A DNA stretch of 64,000 nt from Ectobius pallidus (GCA_964059195.1 CAXKWD010000005.1:45337825-45401824); one strand, 5' to 3'. Positions 22,642 to 34,794 are shown, counted from the stretch's first letter. Translations and numbers: made by a program. The notes: generated by a model from the letters alone, not told the origin.

Positions 22642-24828
22642 ATGGGTGTACCTGAAATCTCTCAACTAGAATTTGTCCATCCCTTACAACATATTATTGA
22701 AAATCAAAAGCCATTTAAAGTTGAGAATACTGATGAAGCTATAACCTTTTTGCGTTTTTTGGTGAAGGTTTGCCATCAGGCATCATTATTTCAAATTCAG
22801 GATAGTGTGGTACTGGAGTTATTAGTATCGGTTACTACCGGTCAGGTTTTGAATATTCTTACTGAATCTATTAGTAATCAGTCTACCTTATTTGAATTTC
22901 ATGAGCGTATTTTGGATAACTTCTTGCCAGTCAGACTTCATCAAGAGCTTGTACTTAAACATTATTATAGACCTCAACGTGTAGACGAGCCTTTTCTAGA
23001 ATTTGTTCAAGATATTAAGACGTTTGCTGCTCTTTTTAAGCTTTCTGATGATGAAATGCGAACTATAGGAGTTATCTTATCTGGACTTAACCCCAAAACG
23101 CGTTCTTGTTTGAATTTTGCTCAGAAACCTACTACATTTAAGCAGTTAGAGGCGTTGGTGGAACAGATTACTGAAATTACTTGTGCTGATAATATGAGAT
23201 CTGAGGATGCAGATTCCCACGCTGTAAAATTGCCGCCTTCATCTGCTATTTGGAGACCTTTTAGGCCTAAACGCTGCCATTTTTGTAATCGTATCGGACA
23301 TTTAGTTCAGGATTGTCGTGTCAGGTTAGGTCAGCTCTTGCCTAGGGTTTCTAGTTATCAATCTGGTCGGCCTCAACGACAATATAGTTCTGTTCAGAAT
23401 CAAAATTATATTTCGAGTTCGTGTTTTGAGCCTACCTTGCCTCCTACTTATTATGTTCAGGATCCCGTTGTATGTAATACTATGATGTACCAGAAGATGG
23501 GATGTCGGGCTAGGATTCCTGCTCATTTGCCATGTGTTAATGCATTAGTTTATCGGTTCCCGGTTAAGACTATGTTAGACTCGGGTGCTTCTCACTCTTG
23601 TATTGATTATCAGTTTTTGCACTCTATTAATTATCCTCTATCTCGAGTAGAAGCTATAAATACGCATTGTAGTGCTGCCAATGGCACTTCTCTTCAAGTT
23701 GTTGGATGTGCAGAAATTCCGCTGCGCATTTGTAAATTTTCTTGGAAGGTTAAATTTTTGGTAGTCAGACGTCTTATTTGCCCTGTTATTCTTGGAATGA
23801 ATTTTGCTCTTAAAACTGGGTTGACGCTAGACTTAGGTGCGGGGTTGATTAACTTTAATTTCTATCCTGAATATAAAATCAAGATACAGTTAGCTGGATA
23901 TGGTAATCGTTTAGAGCAAGTTTCCTCTTTGCCTGAGTATCTGGTACAAAATATGCATTCTCAGATATTAGAACAAATCGATTTAAACCATTTAGATCTT
24001 GATCAACAACACCAATTACTTTCCTTCATAGATAATTATCCTAATGTTCTTACAGAAGAATTAGGTGAGACTAATGTAATAGAATACGAGATTCAACTGA
24101 AAGATAGATCTCCCGTGCGTTTGCCACCTTATAGATTGGCCCCACCAAAATTACATGTTTTGAGAAATAAGATTAATGATATGCTGTCTAAAGGGATTAT
24201 TCGTCCTTCTACGTCTTCATACTCGAGCCCTATTTTCTTAGTTCCCAAGGGTCAAGATGATTTCCGCCCAGTTATAGATTACCGTTTGTTAAATCAGAGA
24301 ATTAATATTGAAGCTATGCCCCTTCCAGATATACATTCCGCTGCACACTGGTTTGCGGGTGCGACTGTGTTTACCTCTTTAGATCTAAATAGTGCTTATA
24401 ATCAAATTCCTCTTAAAGAATCTTCTAGACATCTTACCGCATTTTCAACACAGTGGAATCATTATGAATTTTGCAGATTACCATTCGGATTAGCCACTGG
24501 CGCCCAAGTATTGACTCGCCTCTTAGATAAAATATTCTCCGACATAAAATTTCAGTTTGTATACCATTATTTGGATGACCTTGTTGTGTACAGTCAGGAC
24601 TTTGATTCTCATATGATTCATCTCAAGGAAGTTTTTGAGAGGTTAAGTAAGGCGGGACTTACTGTTAAACCTGCCAAGGTCAAGTTTGCTCACTCTCAGT
24701 TATCTTTTATTGGTCATATTATTAGCCCATCAGGTGTATCTATAGATCCAGAGAGGACGGTAGCTATACGAAATTTTCTTCCCCCTAAAAAATGTGAAAT
24801 CGGTTGCCAGGTTTATTGGAATGATTAA
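22642..24828 (+). pseudogene. Gag-protease-reverse transcriptase frame of the gypsy element
   Basis: The frame is open from within the LTR (22537), but the first ATG is at 22642. Residues after it look like a gypsy capsid region; a CCHC zinc knuckle, CHFCNRIGHLVQDC, lies at about 23274-23315 (C-x2-C-x4-H-x4-C). A retroviral-type protease follows with the catalytic D-S-G-A near 23578. RT blocks follow: FRPVIDYRLLN near 24260, FTSLDLNSAYNQIP near 24370, RLPFGLA near 24476 and the catalytic YLDD near 24567-24578. Gag and pol share one frame, as in several gypsy lineages. The frame ends at 24828 because of a one-base length change in a six-A run at about 24787-24792, after which the same protein continues in the next frame. 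Confidence 0.92.
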
Positions 24829-26683
24829 CTTTTTCGCGAAGTTTATACCTAGATTCGCTGCAAGAGCAGCTCCTCTTAATTTGTTGAGACGTAAGAATGT
24901 AGAATTTTCTTGGGGTGCCGAACAGCAGGCAGCGTTTGAGGATTTAAAATTAGCAGTCATGAACCCTCCCATTCTTGCGATGGCAGATTTCTCTCGTTCC
25001 TTCATATTGCAGACAGATGCTTGTGGGCAAGGTCTAGGGGCCGTCCTTCTTCAGGAATTCTCTGATGGTCGTAAGCCAATAGCTTTCGCCTCGCGTTCCT
25101 TGAGTAAACAGGAACAGATGTATTCTACTTATGAGTTAGAGGCCTTGGCCGTTATTTTTGCGGTTGAAAAGTTCAGGATGTATTTGGAACACGTTAATTT
25201 TACATTAGAATGCGACAATCAGGCTCTATCATGATGTTTTGCTAAACCGCGTAGTACAGGACGTATCGCGAGGTGGGCTGTAAGGTTATCTGCATTCAAA
25301 TTTAATTGTGTGCATATTAAGGGGGCAGACAATGTTGTAGCAGACTCGCTTTCGAGAATGTATGAAGGTTATCCGGATAATGTAGAAGAAATTGTACAAT
25401 CTGACCAGCCCACTGACTTAGAGGTGCAGTTGAATGCTTTAGTTCCGTTAGCTGGTTCTCTTCCATTCGCGTTTACTGATATTGCTCGCCATCAAGAACA
25501 GGATATAGAATTAGTTGGACTCATTAATAGACTAAAAGCTGGGGAAAATGTAGGTAATTTCATGTTAGTTAAGGATCTTCTTCATATTTGTTTTCCTAGA
25601 GAGCGTAAACGTAATATTGTTTTGCCACTGTCTTTGGTGCCTATGATATTCAGTTACTTCCACGAATCTCCTGTAGGTGGCCACCTTGGTGTAAGAAAGA
25701 CCTTATCTAAAATCAAGGAGCAGTTTTGGTGGAAGGGTATGGACAAAGTTGTGGCCCAACGTATTAAGGCGTGTCAGATCTGTGCGCTTGCTAAACCCGC
25801 TCAGAACACTCGTTCTGGATTTTTAGCCTCGTCTGTAGCTAGCAGGCCGTTAGAAAGGATTTTCATTGATTTTCTAGGGCCATTACCACGTTCAAGGAAA
25901 GGAAATGTTTTTGTTTTAGTTGTGGTTGATGCCTTTTCCAAATTTACATGGATGTTTCCGGTTCGTGATTCTACTACCTCTAGGGTTATACAGTGTTTAC
26001 AATCTATTTTCTGCTCTTTTGGTCCTTGTCAAATTTTGGTTTCGGATAACGCGCCCCAGTTTACTTCTAGGATGTTCAAAAATTTCTGTTTTGGGTTGGG
26101 CATTCAACATGTGACTACGACCCCTTATTACCCTAATCCCTCACATGCAGAAAGAGTTATGAGGAATCTGAAAGCAGCTCTTATAGCTTACCATCACCGA
26201 GATCATGCTAGTTGGGATAGTAATACAGATTGGTTACAGTTTGCATTTAATACAGCGAAACACGAGGCTCATAAATTCACTCCATTTTCTCTTATGTTCA
26301 CTTTTGCTCCGAATCATCCTTTAAGCAACCTATGGAATTTAGCAGATTTGTTACCAGATTCCCCTTCACCTGCAGCTATTAGAGATTCATGGAATAAAGC
26401 AGCCAGGAATCTTGCTTTGGGCAGGAATAGACGTGCTCTGGTGTACAATAGGGATAGACATGCTCCTGTATATCAAGTTGGAGATTTGGTTATGGCTCGT
26501 AACTATCCGGTTAGTTCTGCGGCTAACAGATTTGCAAAAAAATTGGCCCCTAGATATATTGGTCCCTTTAGAATAGTGAGAGTGTTGTATGGTGGAGTTA
26601 GTTACTTGCTCGAGCATGTTGAGAATCAGTCTACCCGTAGGTGTCATGCCTCGCAGTTAAAGATGTTTCAGGCCGGGAACTAG
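24794..26683 (+). pseudogene. RNase H and integrase part of gypsy pol (frameshifted, one internal stop)
   Basis: Continuation of pol in the +1 frame. The RT connection segment (FIGMINFFAKFIPRFA) is followed by RNase H with LQTDACGQGLGAVL near 25008, STYELEAL near 25127 and ECDNQAL near 25209. A TGA at 25232-25234 interrupts at a position usually held by a tryptophan, and the frame is then open to 26683. Integrase has the HHCC zinc finger (His codons near 25661 and 25682, Cys pair near 25773-25784) and a DDE core with Asp near 25869, Asp near 26045 and Glu near 26151. A C-terminal GPF module follows near 26563. All three catalytic residues are present. Integrase would insert the cDNA; here the reading frame is broken. 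Confidence 0.92.
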
Positions 26684-28548
26684 GTGATCTTAGTATATTC
26701 TGTCTTGTGGTATTAGTTAGGTGTTATTTGGGTGGCTTATTGTCAGGTGTCTATTTAGGTACATGTGTGTAGGATTTTTCAGTAGGCTGGTTGCTACCGT
26801 TTAAATATGGTAGTTGTATATATATATTTTTATATTTCACTTAGAGTTTAAGTAGGGTGCACCATATCCTAATAATTATTTATTGCAGGTCTTCTGTGTC
26901 CTGTTAATTATAAGTGAAGACTGATTTTAAATATTGTTCACTAGTTTTAAAGCATTGTTATTTATTATTGTGTAAATATCTGGTTGTGTGGATTGCCCCG
27001 AGTTTTTTTGTATATTTAATTTTCATTATATGGCTAAGCCTTTTATTAATGAAGTCAATGTAAATATGTTCCAAGTTATCTCTCACTCACCTGCCTGCGT
27101 CCCCGCACTGATTTGGCGTGACACACTCATTACTATGCCCCAGAATAAATTAATATGTAAATGTAAAAAAAAAAAAAAATTTATCTTAGAAGAATGTAAC
27201 TAGTATTTTCTTGTAAACTAAGAAACACCAAATATGATGTAAAGAATAAGGTTCATCATAGAAATAATTGAAATTATGAGATAAAACAGCTGTTTATAAA
27301 GATTTGTGACAAGAAGAAAAAGAAAAATTTTAGAAGTACTTCGTTTAATGAACATTTCTGCAGAAATAAATTAATATGTATATCCCTCGGATGAGCAATT
27401 CACACACCCTATCGCCTCATGTTGAAGAAATCAGATACTGTGCGGTATGTGTGGGTGTGTTTCAGCCTATAAACTGTTGGTGGTTGTCAAGACTTATGCT
27501 TCCTTCCGGATTGGCATGTGGATCCCATGTTCATCTGGCTCTGTGTTTGGGACTGCATCATCGGGCGACGGCCCGAACTTGTTTTGCCATCTTGTGTGGC
27601 CGGATCTGTTCCTCTGTCAGCGCTGCCCTCTTCTCTCCTCTGTGGCGTTTTGGCTCCTCCGCTCCTGGCTGATGCTGTATACATCGTGCAGCCTGGCTCA
27701 GCATTCATATCTACTAATGTGGCTTACGGAAGATTACTCTACGGTATATGGACGTACTGTGGGTATTGGTGGTAAAATTTAATATATTGAATTGAGAAAT
27801 TTAAAAGGACCGCAAGAATGGTTCTTGTGTTTTTTGGCGCCCGCTTCTCGGACGTGTCGTATGGTGATCTTGTACAAACATTTTCTAATCTGGAAGAAAA
27901 TAGACTTTCTTCATTCAAGAGCAATTATCTTATGTAAAAACAGTGTAAGCACACCAGAGCAAATGAGCTTATGGTATACATATAAACACTTCTTTACATG
28001 GATCAGCAGATGATGTATTATAAACTTACGAATTTTGACATACAATGGACACATTATTAAGCTAATTGCAAAACTAATTATGTACCAATTCAACACATGT
28101 ACTAAATATGTATGTAGAGGTTACCAGAGAAACTTTCGAGGAATACACTCTTCAATAATCATATTATGGAAAAGCATCAAGAGTACGAGGTATAGTTACT
28201 GTTAGTGAAGTTTTGGTGACACTATATCAATATATAATTGGAGTTGTAATTATGAGTGTTGTTGTTTAGCATATTTTGGTGTTTTTTGGTAACTATAGTT
28301 AGTTAAAAGATAAATGTGGGGCTTTCAAAAAAAAAAGACTATTTTTAGGGTTTTAAAAATAATTCTCATAGGGCAATTACTATGAATTTAACTTATTTAA
28401 AGAAACAAGTAATTAAGGTACTTTTAAAAAGCATTCTATGCAGCAGTTTTCTTTAACTTGGTAGTATATAATTATTTGGTAATTTCAAATACTTATGTTT
28501 GCATATCTGGCATAATTTTCAGCGTGGTAGTCAAAATATTCAATTCCC
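26684..28548 (+). other. Untranslated 3' internal region of the gypsy element
   Basis: About 1.9 kb lies between the pol stop and the purine tract, long for a gypsy element without env. No env-like frame with signal peptide or membrane anchor is seen. A GC-richer island at about 27380-27730 gives overlapping open frames on both strands and no recognisable protein. A poly-A run occurs at 27165-27178. A 16-bp direct repeat flanks 27160-27364. The region could include a captured or inserted non-coding segment. Confidence 0.6.
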
Positions 28549-28561
28549 GAGGGAGGAGGAC
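28549..28561 (+). promoter_or_regulatory. Polypurine tract of the gypsy element
   Basis: GAGGGAGGAGGA followed by one C lies immediately before the TGA start of the right LTR. This is the expected position and composition for the primer of plus-strand DNA synthesis. Confidence 0.85.
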
Positions 28562-30536
28562 TGAAGCGTTTTAAAAAGTAAACAGACCTTTTGTTCGCTT
28601 CTTTATGAATTTCCCGTGAGCCGATGCTCATTTTGTTCGCGCATGCGCGTAGGTTCGTGGCTTTGTTTAGCTGGGCGGTTCCGCGGCTTGCCGACCTCAG
28701 TGTGTCACCCAGCTGCTCTTGAGAATGGTTGAAAGGTTGTCCTAGCAGCGCAGGTTTCTTCGTTTGGTTGGTGAGTGAGAAATATGAAATTACTTCATAA
28801 AAATTCTTAAGCCCCGTCTGGGTATAAGTGCCTTCAGCACCGAGCTAGCCATATTAGACAGTATTTCCAGAATCCAGAGATGCTCGCGCGTTGTAATTGT
28901 GGGAGTTCACCCAGTCAGATTGTCATAGAAACTTAATTAAATATCACTGTATATTTCCGAAGTATATTACCTTGAGGAATAAACTTGACAGAATATGGTG
29001 TGCCTTCTTATTATAGTTATTCGCTTATGCCTGTACTGTTAGCGTGGCTATGTTAAGGTTAATATTCCAGTCTGGGCGCGTGCCAAGGTCTGTTATTATG
29101 CGTGGTAGTTAGGTCAATGTTCCACATTACTGGGTTTCTATTATTTGGTCATGCGTTGCCTCTGTGATTTATTCAGTATCGCGATGTTTTAGGGAGTCTA
29201 TTCTATGCGTTAATATCTGCGGATAGAAATTATTGTGGTTAGTTATGCTCCTTTTCTTAATGTTTCAATTTACTGGGGGTAAATTCCTTGACATTGATAT
29301 TAAAATTTATTACAGTTTTCTGAGATAGTAACTACCTTAAAGGTTTAAATATCAGATTATGGTATTCTGCGGCCCTATTAATGTTGTTCTTTGAATATGT
29401 GGGTGAGTCATGTACCTTACCTTGCATTCTTAATTGCTGTTCGTGGTACTATTTATAATATGTTTGCCATCTGATGAGTACAGTAACCCAGTGCGTGCTT
29501 ATTATCGTTTGCTATTTGATATTTCCTGCTTTCTCCCTAAGAGATTATTTGGGTTATATTGTTCATATTACATAAATTAATTCTAAATACAATTTTGGTC
29601 ATTATATCTTTTTCTTGGGGAAAATTTATTACTAGTTTTCCTCTGCATTTTGCGGTAGTTATATATATATAGGGATTTTCTTTTATCGTAGTTCTGCTAT
29701 TCATCTCCTATTCACATTATTTGTAGTAGGTTGGGTATTTAGGCTGTATCATGCGTCAGGTTCGGGGCATTTGCTAATTCTGATTCATCTCTATTTTGAT
29801 TACCATTTTTGCCTTTGCCAGATTTAGACATTATTGTATTTGATCTTGGTTAGGTGCTGTCTGCATAGCAATTATTAATTGCAGTACCAATATTCTTCTT
29901 GTCCTTCTTAAAACAATTAATTGTCTTGTAGGACATTATCTTATTAAATTATTAATTGCAAGTAAATTATTGACAGATTTGTATATATAGTTTTCATTCA
30001 TTTTTTGGTGACAATATATATAAATATTTGGGTTATATTGTTCATATTACATAAATTAATTCTAAATACAATTTTCATCATTATATCTTTTTCTTGGGGC
30101 AAACTTAGTACTAGTTTTCCTCTGCATTTTGTGGTAGTTAATTATGGGAATTTTTCTTATTATCGTACTTCTGCGTTTCATTTCCTATTCACATTATTTA
30201 GGCTGTATCCTGTGCTAGGTTCAGGCCACTAGCTAATTCTGATATATGTCTATCTTGACTACCATTTTTGCTTTGCCAGATTTAGACATTATTGTATTTG
30301 ATCTTGGTTAGGTGCTGTCTGCATAGCAATTATTAATTGCAGTACCAAAATTCTTCTTGTCCTTCTTAAAATAATTAATTATCTTCTAGGACATTATCTT
30401 ATTAAATTATTAATTACAAGTAAATTATTGACAGATTTGTATATATAGTTTTCATTCATTCTTTGGTGAAAATATATAATTGTTACTCTTATTACAATTG
30501 TGCCTAGATCTTTTCTTATTTTGGTATCCTACCTCA
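28562..30536 (+). repeat. 3' long terminal repeat (1975 bp)
   Basis: Same sequence as 20619-22593 at a constant offset of 7943 bp. One substitution was seen (30119 C for 22176 T) and no indels. It is followed from 30539 by TGGCATTGTTGG rather than by a copy of the left flank. That could be internal sequence of a second, lost element (a TGG is how primer-binding sites start), but I could not match the following bases to a tRNA 3' end with the normal spacing. Confidence 0.95.
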
Positions 30537-31084
30537 CCTGGCATTGTTGGTTCGATCTACTCCTCCGGGTTCCTAACCCAGTATTGTGCGCTTCCAGAGC
30601 TTATAGGTAGCAGATTTGAAATATTATACTATTAGATCAGATTTTTAGTAAGATTCTTGCTGTTTATAATTATTTAAATTTATTTTCTTGTGCACTGAAT
30701 TTTATGGTATCTATGCCCAGAGTATACTTCCCCGTAGTTTATGAAAGAAGTTAAGGAATTGATTGATAACTATTAGTATACTCTTATATAACCTAACCCA
30801 TATATATACACAGTGTAAAGTAACGCAGTGCCTACCCCTTTTCTTATTTGGCAGCTAAGTAACGTAGTGCAGCGTAGATTGGTACAGATTTTTTTACGGC
30901 AGAAATATAACAATAATAGAGCTGTGATTTGTGTGAAAATGTAATAATTTTTATCAGCGATAGGCCTATTACGTTTATAATTTATTATGTAATATAATAA
31001 TATAGTTGGCACACGATTTAAGCAGTAATACAAGGAATTTCATCACTGCCAGACGAAAACTTATTTTTAAATTTATTATATATT

Positions 31085-31570
31085 ATTTTCAGAACCTCAT
31101 CCTATGAAAATTCCATTATGTAAACTGACTGGGATATCCGACCAATGTTGTTATATGATGAACTAGAAAGAGATAAATCTAGACTGGATATAACTTTCAA
31201 TGGAGCATCTCTGAAATAAGCATTAATTTCATCAGCAATTTTGTTAAGATTGTTAATTGCAGTATTGTTAATATTAAGAGCAATATTTTCATGGTGGTTC
31301 TTACTGGATACAGTAGGCCTATTATTAATAATTTTCCAAGCAGTCTTAGTTTTATTTCCCGTCGTATTTTTTTATTTTTTATTATCATGAGAACCTTATT
31401 TCACATTTTCGATTAATACTTTATGTTGTGTTCTATATAGTTTATACATTTCTTTAACTCAGGAAATTCTTCAGATAGCTGATACAAAGATTTAAGATTT
31501 GCACTGGACTATTTAACTTTACTGTTCACCCATGATTTATCGCCTGACTGCTGAGAAAAACAGGTAACAG
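31085..31570 (-). pseudogene. LINE ORF2 fragment, endonuclease-RT linker (minus strand)
   Basis: Reading the minus strand from about 31560, KSWVNSKVK is followed by an alternating-frame stretch. From about 31370 one frame then reads NKTKTAWKIINNR, SSKNHHENIAL, KIADEINAYFRDAP and SSSYNNIGRISQS. This is the type of linker that lies before RT in CR1/Jockey-type LINEs (K-x-x-W-x-x-INN and IADxFNxYF blocks). It is truncated on both sides and has at least one frameshift and one stop. Confidence 0.6.
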
Positions 31571-33089
31571 GGAAGCTTGAATCAAAATAATAATTATAGA
31601 AAATTATTAATAATTACAATTATAATTAAAAGTATAAAATCATATAGGCCTAGTTATCAATAAATTATAGAAGATGTCAAATTTCTGAGAAAATTTATCC
31701 GAGTTATGGCGCGTACAGTCACATGGACGGACAGACAGACGGACAGACATTTTTCCCATCCTCCATACAATCTTAGAAAGTATCATTCTGAGTCCTAATA
31801 ATCAGAGTATGCTAAAAGCCACAAGTTAATTATTGAAGTTGCCAATATTAAGAGACGGAAATATAAAAAAAATATATTTATCGAGGCCTATGGTCGTCAC
31901 TGTAAAACGGTTAAATTTTTAGTATGTGCTCCATAATTTTCCTTCTGCAATAATTGCAATAATTTGCTTGACAGCCTGAGCATATCGCCAGTTCGTTTGT
32001 GTATTCACACTGACGGTTGAACATTCCTCGATCGTATATTTACTTGCATCTGCCATTGCTTACAACATAAAAACAGCACAGCGTTTCACAACGACAATAA
32101 TCCCCTAATAATCTTCGCGCTGGAAAAATAAAATAAACTGACTTGGAACTGGAAAATAACAGTGCCCTCACTCTATAGGAAAATGATTAAACTATGTCAC
32201 AAACAGTATATGAAACATCCCTCTCACCCCAGGAATAGTTTTTAATTAATTTCCTCTTTCGGAAAATGTATTCTTTCATTATAAACGTTATACAATCAGT
32301 ACTTTTGGCACACTGCATGATTTTACTGTGTGCTTTTGTCCAGCTGCTGAATTTAGAACTTCATCTCTTTACAATGTTATTCGTCCTAAGCAACTGTCCA
32401 TGAACATTCTACAATTAAATTGCAATTCTTGGATTGTCCAACTATTCTTCAATCAAATAGCCAAATAATCAATCTTACCATTTTCCAAGTACTCGCACGA
32501 AACCTGTAAATTTGAGCATTTAGCTTAACTTATGTCTACTCGACAAGAAGACGATAGTCGGCATCTTTATGTGTCCCGCTAAATTCACGGTCCACTCGAC
32601 CCAAGTCAGAACTCCTGATAGAACTGTTTTTTTTCTCCTAAAAACGGGAAGGACAACTGAGCATGAGTATTACGATTCCGTTGTAGTGTGTCTGGTAACT
32701 CTCTTTTTTTCAGGCTTTAGCTTTTCAGCAATTAGGTTTTACAATTGCAATGTATGTGGCACGGATCTGAATCCCGCTCGGCCAAATTATTTGGAAGAGA
32801 CTTTCTTTCCTGAAATGTTATGATAAATGTGAAATTTTTCCTAGAAAATGAAACTCGGATTCATCGACTATTACTGTTATAACATTTTTCATATTAAACT
32901 TTAAAATTTGGATAGAACTTAATTTCTTTGTTTTTACTAAAATTTGAACAAATAAATAGTTATGTATTATTGTTGTATTGCTTCGTACCTTTGTATTGTA
33001 AATAGAACATGTTCTAACCTTTCATAAATAACATTTTGTCATACTTCTCCAAATTATGCATTTTTTTTTTAAAGTAATTGTTTAGTATA
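31571..33089. other. Gene-poor stretch
   Basis: A short GACGGACAGACAGACGGACA patch lies near 31727-31750. The 84-codon open frame at 32569-32823 has no motif I recognise. No host gene seen. Confidence 0.5.
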
Positions 33090-33226
33090 AGTATTTCTAA
33101 TATATAACTGAACCACCCCCGAACACAAGCTCTGCTTCTTCGGGGGGTGTATCAACTTTTGTATATATTTTTCGTGTACTTTGGAGTAATAAATTGTAAT
33201 TGTAATAATTGTAATCCTTCACCATC
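33090..33226 (+). repeat. LINE-like 3' end with hairpin and TAATTGTAAT tail
   Basis: AACTGAACC is followed by a hairpin at 33114-33149 (CACCCCCGAA paired with TTCGGGGGGTG around a 15-base loop). About 50 bp later comes a tail built of AATTGTAATTGTAATAATTGTAAT-type words ending near 33220. The same architecture is seen at 14.1, 35.75, 38.6 and 52.0 kb. Confidence 0.6.
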
Positions 33227-34397
33227 AACCCCACTATTCATACACAACGTGGAAGGATAAAAATTAAACTAAGCAAACGTAATTTTCAAGTAAAACCCTT
33301 TCAACATGTCATGAAAAAACCATGTGCCTCCAAACATTCATTAAGAATATGACACGCTAACAAACTTCAGAACCTTAGGAATAGTATTCATGCTTTAAGG
33401 CTAATTTACATAATGACACTAAGTTTCGTGACTACCATCATAAAACTGTTTTAATTAAACTATTTGGATGCATTTTCTTCAAAACAGTTTCTAGTGTAAC
33501 TGCATGTTCCATCTTATCGACTGAACATAAAGTTGTTGAAATCCCACAAATATGTTTAGAGTGCACCTAAATCCATGCTTTATTGTATTGTAGTGCGTTT
33601 ATAACTTCAAAACTACCACCTTCAGATTGGCGAAAATTTGAAATCAGTGTATATCTCGTGCATGCACATTCAAGTCAAGAACAGTTACCAAACTTATTTA
33701 CCAAAACCTAGTTTCGTAGTGAAAACTAACCATTTCACTATTCAGTATTCCTATGCACCACAACATGCTTAGGAAATCCCCCAAAATAGTACTTGCCATA
33801 AAATATATATAATTTAAAGGCTATATCGGGTTCTCAATGACGCCGTATCCTTTCAGTCACACACAAGGAATTCAGAAAAGGATATACAGTAACTCACCTT
33901 AAAGCTGAGGTTGTGAGTGACATTTGAGATGCAATTTTTTATTTTCTAAAGCAGAATTTTAAAGTTATCCAATTTACCTTCTCTGATATGGAAAACCACA
34001 TAGGGCTATATGGTTCGTGCCACATGCAGAAAATGTACTTGACCCCTTTCTCAGCAGGGAAGCATGCAAAAAGCCTATCTCCTGAAGGCATCTCAACTTT
34101 GAATGTTCACCTGTTGAATCCACCCACACACTAAAAGTAATTATTATGTTTGTTTCATACTGTGTCGGATTTTATATGTTTTCGTACTTCAGAAGGATGC
34201 AGGAGACGGAACTTGATGCTACTCTACTTAATTTCCACAGTGAACTTCTATTGTCAAGAGAAAATGCCGTTAGAAAAATTTCTCAAAACTAATAAAATAA
34301 TTAACGAACTTAACTTAACCTGATAAATCGACCTGGAGTATTATATGGACAATGTTCAAAAACGTGTACAGAAAAACCATAGCTTTTTACCAATTGT

Positions 34398-34579
34398 AAT
34401 TGAAAGTTTATCTACAAATTAATTTATTAATTTAATTTTAACATTTAGATAATTAGGCTACAGGTCGCTTCACTTGTCATTGGAATGACCATACAAAACC
34501 ATACATCTAAATATGCAGAAAAATCTGTTCTTATCATCGCTATCTATTAATAAATTAATTTGTAGGTAAACTTTCAATT
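34398..34579. repeat. Inverted repeat, 34-bp arms, ~114-bp spacer (foldback type)
   Basis: The arm 34398-34431 and the reverse complement of 34546-34579 differ at one position; weaker pairing continues outward (CAATTG-type words beyond the arms). The sequence could fold into a long hairpin. A small MITE or foldback element is possible, but no target duplication was identified. Confidence 0.65.
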
Positions 34580-34794
34580 CCGATTGAAATAGTTTTACCG
34601 TAAAGTTGAGATTACAAGTTCGCTATAATTTCAAAGCGGTTCTAAAGTTTTAAAGCTATTAAAAGTAAAGTTTTTAGTACAGTTTGAATCTCTGTGTAAA
34701 AAATACTATACTATAGCCTATATATATATATATATATATATGTACATGTTCCATTACGCTCTACACATTAGTGACGTATAGGACTACTATACCG

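Larger units (their letters stand above)
20619..30536 (+). mobile_element. Nearly complete Ty3/gypsy-type LTR retrotransposon
   Basis: Two direct repeats (20619-22593 and 28562-30536) bound an internal region encoding gag, protease, RT, RNase H and integrase in Ty3/gypsy order. A purine tract lies directly 5' of the right LTR. The two LTRs keep a constant offset of 7943 bp with no indel, and I found only one difference (22176 T versus 30119 C), so the insertion should be recent. No envelope gene is present. Oddities are the lack of a recognisable primer-binding site after the left LTR, no visible target duplication, and two disabling lesions in pol. Confidence 0.95.

Noticed and set aside
24780..24830. 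Programmed ribosomal frameshift in gypsy pol
   Set aside because: The shift lies in the middle of the RT-RNase H connection, not at a gag-pol or domain boundary used for frameshifting, and a one-base change in an A run explains it more simply.
27376..27782. Overlapping open frames after gypsy pol, considered as an envelope gene
   Set aside because: They are short, in competing frames, and lack a signal peptide, a cleavage site or a membrane anchor pattern.
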